A stretch of DNA of 64,000 bases from Dysidea avara (taxonomy: Eukaryota; Porifera; Demospongiae; Dictyoceratida; Dysideidae). Below, in pieces: positions 9,979 through 19,400 of the stretch; within the stretch, counting starts at the first letter, position 1; the number at the start of each line of letters is the position of its first letter. The translations under genes and the position numbers were made by a program. The notes under the pieces were generated by a model. The model saw nothing but the letters and a program-made list of their open reading frames with translations. It had not been told where the DNA came from and searched no databases. The stretch is from NCBI RefSeq assembly GCF_963678975.1, contig NC_089272.1:26229471-26293470 (forward strand), read 5' to 3'.

Positions 9979-10050
9979 GACCAGAGTTCGAACCAAGGAC
10001 CTCTATACCTAATGCCTGCATCCTTAACCACTGAACCACTGCTATCTCGG
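9979..10050 (-). repeat. tRNA-derived SINE head
   Basis: On the minus strand an A-box-like GGTTCAGTGGTTAAG is followed 35 bp later by a B box, TTGGTTCGAACTCTGG. The acceptor and anticodon stems do not pair well enough for a functional tRNA, so I call a tRNA-derived SINE head. It lies within the sema intron. Confidence 0.55.
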
Positions 10051-10367
10051 CTGATCACTTCACCTAATTTCTACTTTATAAATGAAAATTCTAACTTAAT
10101 AAGTAAAACTAATCTACCAATAGAAAATCTAGATTGTTCTAGAACATTCTATGTGTGTTCTATTAGATGATTTCAGCGAAAGCAAAAACGTGCGCTCTAT
10201 TAGAGCATTAGCACCGTACTATTTATTGTTGCAACACTTTGACACTCAATCTAGTAGCTGTTTCATCAAATCAGAGCCATTTTCGTATCGATCAGCGGTA
10301 TATTTGTAGTATTAACTTAGTTTCGCCCCCAGGCGGTCTGCGAGCAGACTAATATGACCGACTCACA

Positions 10368-10399
10368 CCAATCATCATCATCATCATCATCATCATAAT
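10368..10399 (+). repeat. (ATC)n microsatellite
   Basis: Short run of ATC units followed by ATAATAAG. The run of Asp codons it creates on the minus strand is not a gene. Confidence 0.85.
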
Positions 10400-10501
10400 A
10401 AGTGCTATATGCTAGCAAAACTTGTGATACAATAGTCTGGAAATCATATCCCAGTAAAAAGGTGCAGGATTTGGTTTTTTGAAAGTACAACAAGAAGTGA
10501 A

Positions 10502-10774
10502 ATCCACTCAAAAACAGCCAAGCTGTAAAAAAGAGTGCGGCCCTCAAAAGCCTGGGTGAAAAAAGTTGTGAAATCAAAGGTGGCGGCCAAGAAATGGCTG
10601 CAATGATGTTAATGCTAATAAATTTTAACAATGCCTGTGTGTATTGTTAAAATTTATTAGCATTAACATCATCGCAGCCATTTCTTGGCCGCCACCTTTG
10701 ATTTCACAACTTTTTTCACCCAGGCTTTTGAGGGCTGCACTCTTTTTTTACAGCTTGGCTGTTTTTGAGTGGAT
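10502..10774. repeat. Palindromic MITE-like element, copy 1
   Basis: A near-perfect palindrome with ends ATCCACTCAAAAACAGCC / GGCTGTTTTTGAGTGGAT and arms of about 120 bp around a short loop. The arms share AACAGCCAAGCTGTAAAAA and GTGGCGGCCAAGAAATGGCT with copies at 26744, 40394 and 45152, but the centre differs. It has no coding capacity. Confidence 0.85.
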
Positions 10775-10849
10775 AACATTATAGCTAACATTATTTATGT
10801 AAAAAAGGCATATAATACTGTACCTTTACTAAAAATGAATCAAATCAAT

Positions 10850-11000
10850 CTAGGGGAGTCTTGGAGCATGCTCCTCCAGAGAAATTTTTGAAGTTACATA
10901 GATACCCTGAAGTTGAATTTAAGGGCAACTTTACCAGTTTATCAGATACTATCACATTAAATGTTTGACTGTTATATTAGGGTGACTGTTCTATCTATTA
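10850..11000 (+). repeat. Dispersed repeat fragment
   Basis: Resembles 63190-63310: a GGGGCATGCT..CCAGA..AATTTTTGAA-type block and a final TTTGACTGTTATATTAGGGT. No coding content. Confidence 0.4.
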
Positions 11001-11323
11001 GGATCTCACTTTTACTAGACCAGTTTCTAGAACCTCCCTGGAGACTCCATTAACCTTGATAACTTACAGTCAACAACACATTGTGTAAACCATAAACTTA
11101 AGTTTATTCTCAGGAGAAACAGTTGACCTTATCAACACCAACTTAAAGTTCTCTTTCACCTGCAGTGGAATTAATCTAACCAAGGGTGGACCGTAAACAG
11201 TCTGATTGTACAGGATATAATTAATACTCTTCCCACACAATAATTATAAAGAATTCTTGATTCATATTTTCATATTTCCAACACATGGAAATAGATAAAT
11301 AGATGCTATGCACAGTCACTCAC

Positions 11324-11483
11324 AGTAAAAGGATTGTCATTGGGAATATTGTTGGCAATACAAGATGTTTGGCCAGGTCGGAGATTATGATACTCCTCAT
11401 TGAACACAGTAAATATTCCATTATCATTTACACCAGTGTTGTCAGCACTGTACACACATATGGCACTGCCTGGAGGACCGTAC
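11324..11483 (-). CDS. Sema-domain gene, exon (first visible)
   Basis: A 160-bp exon. Its acceptor is TTATTATTTCAG ending at 11484 and its donor is GTGAGT at 11323-11318. It encodes 53 residues beginning YGPPGSAICVYSADN, which matches the 'GSAvCvys' core strand of sema domains, and contains GQTSC, near the conserved PGxC. It ends in phase 0, matching the exon at 8776-8888. The intron between them (8889-11323, 2.4 kb) is full of repeats. No upstream exon was recognised; the Crypton relic at 12477-14025 lies in that direction. Confidence 0.72.
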
Positions 11484-11499
11484 CTGAAATAATAAAAAT

Positions 11500-12476
11500 G
11501 AACACCATTCAATTAATTGAGACAAAGTACCCTTATACAATAAGAAAGCATATAAAAGAAGAAAACTTATATGGACCCAAACTGTCATATGACTCAAAAC
11601 AGCTACATTAATCAAGGTGAACAATTCACTTTTTTTCAATATTACACAACAACCCTTTAAATCCCCTAAATTCTATAAAATGTATATTTTTTTCATGCAT
11701 AGCACAAAGACAACCACTTCATGTGCTTAAATTCCCACACAACTTTAGTGTGGCCATTCAAAAGTGCTACTTGGGGTGCAGTGTATATCTCACATATTGC
11801 ACAAGCCAGACAATGTACTGATGCCCGGCCAGTCAAAAGATAAGGCATGCTTTGATTTGTTAAATTGAAGCTTTGTATTGTGGGATTTAAATTAATTGAT
11901 GTGTTAGGCTGAGGGTAGTTGCTGAAAACATACTGTAACAGTACCTTAAGCATTGCTAAATACAGTGTAACTTTTTGGGTAATGCATGGATGAGTCTTTC
12001 TGTGAACCATAAGTCAGCCATTGAGCAAACCAGGAACAAGATTGTAACAATTGACACATTATAGCATTATATCAATAACTACTTACACAGACAATTCAGA
12101 AATGTAGAAAAATATTGCAAACTTAAATGTAACACTTTCACACCTCAGATCAAAGGGATTTTTAGTGCTACAACACATTTGTAGAAAAGTTGCCAGTGCA
12201 ACATCTGGATGTCACACTACCAAGTGTGCTGACAACTCATTAAAACATTCCTAAATTCCCTTTGATAAACTTACTATAAACCACAACCTTTATATATACC
12301 TACCTACAGTTTCAATTGTGGGATTGAATTTTTACATGATTAAATGATTAATACATGCCAAAAAGAAAAGTACAAAGTCCTAAAAGACTACAGACTTAAG
12401 ATCAACTCAAAACTTAAAAACAAGTCAAAACTTAGTCATCAAACACATCATCAATGTCTATACCTTGAAACAATTC
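11500..12476. other. Unassigned stretch, weak minus-strand coding-like segments
   Basis: Minus-strand frames at about 11693-12010 and 12090-12210 look protein-like (Cys pairs CLACAIC; a segment ending FFYISELSV before a GTAAGT). I recognise no family and no supporting splice phase. They may be remnants of a transposon neighbouring the Crypton relic. Confidence 0.3.
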
Positions 12477-14025
12477 TTAAACACCATAGTCATACTTGTT
12501 TTCATTGCTTGCTTGTCCTGACATAAAATAGAACAGCCAGTAAAAGTGTGCATCCTTTAAACACAATAGTGGGGTTTTCACTGGTGGTGGTTGTACAGGT
12601 TGTTGTAGACTGGTGTAGGTTTGCATCACTGGTACCGGGACAACAGGACCATTATCCATAATATTAGAAACATCAACAAGCTGGGGCAACGAAGTGCACT
12701 CATAGCGACGTAACGCCTCCAATAATTTGTGTCCTGTATGTTGTTGTATTAACTTTTCTGGTACCTTAGCTTGAAACATCTTTGTGGCCCCGTATGCTCT
12801 AAGGGAGTGGTTGATAAAAGTTGTATCAAATTCAGCCCCCTTACACATTTCCTTCATCATGGAATTTAAACGATTCCGGCCCACAGGAGTGCTTGTATAC
12901 CATGGTTTGCCTGGTGCAGCTGGCAGTGGACACAAATAAAACACATCATTATCCTTTGCTCCTTCTGGTAGGAGAGCCAAGTACTGGTCCAAAATTTTGA
13001 CATGGCAGTTTTGAGGATTTGTTCCATTTTCGTACTGTTGCACTACTTTGTTTTGCAGATTAAGTGATCTGATCCCACCTTGACGATTTTTGGATACGAA
13101 TTCCTTGTAGGAGTAGCATCCAATACGTTTACCATTCACCATAACTGTTCCCCTAGTAAGTTGAGAGATTTTCAAATTACTTTGCTCCTGGCCATCCCGT
13201 AAACAGAAGTTTTTTCCATTGTAAAAAAAAAAAAAAAAAAACCGCAACAGACCCATTGGAGTATCCAAGTCGAGAATCTTTTTGTTCCATAGTACATCTT
13301 CTTCATCCACAGATACTACTGGAGTGGCTTTTGCTTCAGGACTGATTCTTTTAGAATGAAGCTTCTTAAAGACTGAATCACACACATTTTTTTAAGGATT
13401 TGAATGCTACCTCTTGAAAAATGTTAATTTCCTCAGATGATTTTAGTTGGCAAATATGCCTCTGAAGTTCAGCCAAAATCAACTACAAACTACGAGGTGT
13501 ATATTCCTCACCATATCCTTTGCACACTTCTGTAACAAATTTACAAAGCCACTCACAGAAGATTTGTTTGTTGTCTGTGACGAGGATGTTTTCAGGGCAC
13601 AGATCTGCGCTGGGTATCTGTTATTGCCATTCTTCAAATGTCTTGAGTGCCCACATGTTGTTCTTTAATGTATTGGCTGGGAAATCGCCTTCCTTTAGTT
13701 TACTTAATTGGTCAGGTGTCACTTCGAAAGTAAACCGCTGAGAAACATCACCTTTCATCATCTTGTCACTTGGCTCTAAAGACTCTCCCAATGTCAATTC
13801 AACAGTACTGCTTCATTTGTGCTTTAGCTTTAATGACTTTGTCACCAGTCTGATGCCATTCGTAACAACTGATTCTTCAACCAGCTTCTTGGTCACAGAG
13901 TCAGACTGACAGTCATCACATGGACACCAACCAACGAGGCCAAGGCAAAACTTCTTATCTTCGTCTGACAAAAGAAGACGAGGCATTGTTCTTATTAATG
14001 AAGCTGACACAATTTCATCTGCCAT
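12477..14025 (-). pseudogene. Crypton-type tyrosine recombinase (DUF3504-like), broken
   Basis: The 3' part (12477-13385) is a 302-codon open frame with the recombinase signature INHSLRAYG (HxxR), QQHTGHK and the nucleophile Tyr in LRRYECTS, typical of Crypton recombinases and their domesticated DUF3504 relatives. The 5' part is readable only across breaks. It starts at the ATG at 14025, has in-frame stops at 13813-13815, 13621-13623 and 13483-13485, and has a frameshift near 13390 in an A-run. A second run of 18 A at 13229-13246 adds Phe codons. No intact Crypton is present, and no evidence of domestication is visible. Its product would have cut and joined circular DNA. Confidence 0.75.
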
Positions 14026-14090
14026 TACACTTGAACTAGAACATTATAAAATTAAACCTTGTATTTTCTCCGCATATGTCTGTAATCCAG

Positions 14091-14827
14091 ATTACAGGTT
14101 TTTGCAATTGAATTCGTCGCCTTTGCGATTGAATTTGTCCCGTTTGCAATTGAATTCGTCGGTATTGCAATTGAATTCGTCGGTATTGCAATTGAATTCG
14201 TCCCGTTTGCAATTGAATTCGTCGGTTTTGCAATTGAATTCGTCGGTTTTGCAGTTGAATTAGTCGGTTTTGCAATAGAATTCATCGCGTTTGCATTACA
14301 ATTCGTCATAAACAAAACGGCTCCAAGAAACCAACCCGTTCATTAAGAGATGAACTATTTATGCCTTGGAGAGTTACACTTGAGACACTAGAAAGTAATT
14401 GGAGCTGGTAGTATGCGAAGTTGATAGCTGTCTGACAAGTTAATTAACTTGCTCGCGAGTGACCACACCCATTGCGAATGGCGTAGTAGAGTTTAGAATG
14501 TTGCTGGATAGGCTGTAGAGGAAGAATTATTGCCTTATAAAGAGTTGTTTACTACTGTTGTACTTGAACAAGTTCTTGTAGCAGCTGCTACATCATGTTT
14601 TCTTGTTTCCTCCAGCTGCCATTCTTGTTACGGACGAATTTAACTGCAAAAGCGACGAATTCAATTGCAAAGGCGACGAACTCAATTGCAAACGGGACGA
14701 ATTCAATTGCAAAACCGACGAATTCAATTGCAAACGGGACAAATTCAATTGCAAAAGCGACGAACTCAATTGCAAACGGGACGAATTCAATTGCAAAGTC
14801 GCCGAATTCAATTGCAAAAACCTGTAA
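14091..14827. mobile_element. Foldback element with 21-bp tandem-repeat arms
   Basis: The left arm (14097-14310) is about ten copies of a 21-bp unit (TTTGCAATTGAATTCGTCGGT). The right arm (14630-14819) is the same unit in reverse complement, about nine copies. The ends are ATTACAGGTTTTTGCAATTG / CAATTGCAAAAACCTGTAAT. The 310-bp middle has no convincing ORF. The repetitive peptides readable in the arms are artefacts. The structure resembles Drosophila FB foldback elements, in which inverted repeats are internally tandem. Confidence 0.85.
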
Positions 14828-14970
14828 TGATTGGCTTACATTTATTATTCTAACCCACAAGTATACTTTGCATCATAGTATTTAAAAGTAATGCGGTGGC
14901 ATGTTAACCAACTTTGGGCAAATTTTGACTGCCAGAAGTATAACATATTAGTTGCAACAACGGCAGTCGT

Positions 14971-15046
14971 GCATAGCCTGATATGTATGCACCTGCCCTC
15001 AAGCGCTGCACACCCTCAGGAGTCATGCATACATATCAGGCAATGC
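14971..15046 (+). repeat. Short hairpin, 21-bp arms
   Basis: GCATAGCCTGATATGTATGC and its near-perfect reverse complement are separated by a 34-bp loop. The origin is unknown; see findings. Confidence 0.7.
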
Positions 15047-15609
<563 letters not shown>

Positions 15610-15809
15610 NNNNNNNNNNNNNNNNNNNNNNNNNNNNNNNNNNNNNNNNNNNNNNNNNNNNNNNNNNNNNNNNNNNNNNNNNNNNNNNNNNNNNNNNNNN
15701 NNNNNNNNNNNNNNNNNNNNNNNNNNNNNNNNNNNNNNNNNNNNNNNNNNNNNNNNNNNNNNNNNNNNNNNNNNNNNNNNNNNNNNNNNNNNNNNNNNNN
15801 NNNNNNNNN
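15610..15809. other. Assembly gap (200 N)
   Basis: Exactly 200 N, probably an estimated-size gap caused by the adjacent GT repeat. Reading frames crossing it are meaningless. Confidence 0.99.
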
Positions 15810-16077
15810 AGTTTGTTTGTACTGTATACTAATAAAGCTTCCTCTTGCAAAATTCTTGATGCAATTGCTATCTGCAAAGCAGTTATTATATTATTATTAC
15901 AGCATATATTCACAAACCTCAATCAATGAGTATAATCGTACATAAATTATCAGTAGCTATAATAGCAGTTAACTGGGCTTTAGACTATGCATGGTCCATA
16001 CATTATACAGTAGGTGTGTGATGTGTGTTCCATGCATGCTTGTTAGCTGATACTTTAGTACAAACCAACAGGGATTG

Positions 16078-16332
16078 TGTCGTGGAGGAGGAACTGTAGA
16101 ACCTTTACATACACCTATTATGTAACACTATTACTATGTTGCACGTATGCGGTTCACGTGATAAGAATCAGGTTCGATTGTGGCATTAACACGAGGTGCT
16201 TGGCTTCACGACCAGTCTTGAATCCTCCCCTATTCCGCCAATCGTTAGTGGAACCTCGGCGTACTACAATTCTACCAACACATTTTTGGTGCTGTGACAG
16301 GTACGTCGGCTATATTGTCATACCCCGCTACA
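16078..16332 (+). repeat. BEL 5' LTR
   Basis: 255 bp, TG..CA ends. Its last 50 bp (16281-16330) are repeated in tandem at 16331-16380, beyond the LTR end. Confidence 0.92.
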
Positions 16333-16380
16333 TTTTTGGTGCTGTGACAGGTACGTCGGCTATATTGTCATACCCCGCTA
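16281..16380 (+). repeat. 50-bp tandem duplication at the LTR/leader junction
   Basis: Two identical units starting CATTTTTGGTGCTGTGACAG, then a third partial start CATTTATGGTGCTGTGG before the gag ATG. The 3' LTR carries only one unit, so the extra copy lies where the primer-binding site is expected. Confidence 0.9.
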
Positions 16381-16403
16381 CATTTATGGTGCTGTGGTAA
16401 CCA

Positions 16404-19400
16404 ATGGCGGAAATAAAGAGACTGATCTCGTCTAGACGAGGATTCCGAGCGCATCTTACGAAGTTACTACAGAGTTTGACTGAGACTCTAACTAATGCGT
16501 CACAACCGCTCACTGAGGATAACATCGCCAGTTTGAAGGACCTCCACGAACAACTCCAGCGGAAACAAGAATTGATTTCAGGGCTAGACGCCAAGATACT
16601 GGAAGCCACCACAAACGATGAGGAGATAGAAGCAGAAGTATTACAGACTGAAGAAGTAAACTCCTCCATATCCTCAGCTAAGGTGAAAATCACTGAACGC
16701 CTTAGGTCAGTATCCACAACTACAGAAGGGCACACATCCCTTTACCATACATCACCTCCTCCTGCTGCGGTACCACAAGTAACTCGATTACCCAAATTAG
16801 AGCTACCACAGTTTGCTGGCAACCCCCTTCATTGGCACTCCTTCTGGGACTGCTTCGAGGCGGCAATCCACAACAACACTTCTTTGACCAGGGTGCAGAA
16901 ACTTAGTTATCTTCGCGCACAGCTCCGTGGAGATGCTGCCCGTGTCATCGCTGGCTTCCAGTTGACAAACGATAGCTACACTGATTCAGTTACCTTGTTG
17001 AAGGAACGGTTTGGTCAGACCTACACACAAGTTGACGCCCACATGCAAGCTTTGATTGACACTCCTGCCCCAAGCAACACAGTCTCCAGCTTGCGAGAAT
17101 TCTATGATTCTACTGAGGCACACATCCGTAGCCTGGCAACACTTGGGAAACCAGAGGACTCGTATGGCACTTTACTCATACCCATTCTCTTAGTGGGAAA
17201 ACTGCCGTCCCAAACCAAGAAGAATTTAATCAGATCACATGGCAGGAAGGAGTGGTCCATTACAGAATTACAAGCAGCTATTCTCAATGAACTGTACATT
17301 CTTGAGATGGGATCAGCAGAACCACGCAGTTCCCCACCCCCACCTACTGCTTCATTTCTTGCAGGTACTAAGAAGTCCACAACTACTAAAGGCAAACCGC
17401 GGTGCCCATTCTGTGCAGGGTCACACATTCCTTCACTTTGTGAGTCATTCAAGGATCCAAAGCAACGCTGTGATATAGTACAACAGAACAAACTTTGTTT
17501 TAATTGCCTAGGACACCATAGGGTGTCTCAGTGTAACTCTAGACATCGCTGCCACAACTGCCAGCGTAAACATCATACCAGCCTATGTACTTCTAGGCAA
17601 GACAACCCTGCAGACCAATCTGGCCACTCTGCAAGCACCGCACAGCAGAACACCACCCTACCTAGTCAGTCTGCCATTGCTACCATTACACACTCAACGG
17701 ACACTGCCTCCCTGTCAATGACCATCCCATCACCACAAAACAGTGTATGCCTTCTGAAAACAGCTGTGGCAACTGTCACAAATGGAAGCAACCTGACCAA
17801 GGCTAACCTGCTGTTTGATGAAGGTTCTCAGCAGTCATTCATCACTCAAGAGCTAGCTAAGACCCTTGCTCTACAACCATTCTGTAAAGAAGACATCACA
17901 GTTTCATCATTCGGCGCACAGTGTCAAGTGAATCGTGAGGTGAATGTTGCTGTTATCAGTGTGCTTACCATGTCCGGCCAAGCCATACCACTCACTGTAC
18001 TTGTAGTACCTTGTATTGCAACACCTATACAGAACACAGTGACCTCCAGTGTTACTCGACTTCCACACCTCCGGAATCTCCCTCTGGCCCATCCACTGAC
18101 CACTGACAAGGAATTTGACATCTCTATTTTAGTAGGGGCTGACCACTACTGGGACATTGTCGGAGACCGTGTTATAAGAGGTGATGGACCAACTGCAGTT
18201 GAATCAAAGCTGGGTTACCTGCTATCTGGACCGGCTCCATTAACAACCGGACAATTTTTCACCAGTATCAACAGCGTCATGATGTTGACCACCCCCCCAA
18301 GTGAGTTCAACTTGGAGCGGTTTTGGGATCTAGAATCTGTGGGAGTAATCCCCACTGATGACAGTCTAGGAGACAATGTGCTGAACCACTATCTAACTTC
18401 GTGTGTTCAACGAGATCAGGGCGGAGCATATGTTGCCAGATTCCCCTGGAAACCAGACCACCCTGCACTTCCAACCAATGTAACTGTAGCCAAGCAGAGA
18501 ACCCGCCAGCTAGTCAAGCGTTTATCCAAAAATCCTGATCTACTGACGACGTATCACCAAATCATAAGTGAGCAGGAGACTAGGGGCTTCATTGAACGTG
18601 TGGACAACCACTCCACATCACACTCTGGAGTACACTACATCCCACACCATGCTGTAGAAAAGGATTCTACAACAACGCCGATACGAATTGTCTTTGACTG
18701 CAGTTGCCGTGAATCTGCCAACAGCCCCTGTCTTAATGATTGTCTGATAATAGGTTCAACATGTGATAATGATTTATGTGCAATTCTGATTCGTTTTAGA
18801 TCACATTGTTTTGGAATATCTACTGATATTGAGAAGGCCTTCCTTCACATACGGCTACATCCTGATGATAGGAACTATACCCGCTTTTTTTGGTTATCTG
18901 ATCCAACAGATCCCTCAAGTCAATTTTGTGTGTACCGTTTCAAGGTAGTGCCCTTTGGAGCCACCAGCTCGCCATTCATGCTCAATGCAGTGCTTCAGTA
19001 TCACCTCAGACAATACAGCACACCCGTATCACTTGATATGTGCTCCAACCTTTACGTCGACAACATCATTACTGGCTGTGATGTGGAGCAAGATGTGGTG
19101 AACTATTACCGAGAAGCAAGAGCCATCATGTGTGATGCCAGACTGAATCTCCGCAGCTGGTCCTCCAATAGTGTTGCACTGACCACAATAGCCACCAAGG
19201 ATAACACTGCTGAGAAAGCCGTATCAGTTAATATCTTGGGACTTCGTTGGATCCCTGGGTCAGACAAGCTCCACCTGGCTGCTAAACCATCCATTCTAAC
19301 TAATGACCACCTTGTGACCAAGCGGGAAGTTTTACAAGATCTCTCTAAAGTATTCGACCCCTTGGGATTTGTGGCACCAGTAGTAATTCGTGCCAAGATG

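Noticed and set aside
9979-10050. Functional tRNA gene on the minus strand
   Set aside because: A and B boxes are present but the acceptor and anticodon stems do not pair; a SINE head is more likely.
10317-10631. Minus-strand ORF with an Asp run
   Set aside because: Created by the (ATC)n repeat and the palindrome.
14036-14860. Long repetitive open frames on both strands (peptides such as NSIAKPTNSIAK)
   Set aside because: They are read through the 21-bp tandem arms of the foldback element; a unit length divisible by three keeps all frames open.
16065-16078. BEL left flank as part of the composite repeat (CCAACAGG similarity to copy 4)
   Set aside because: Only about ten bases match and the sequence further upstream does not align, so it looks coincidental.
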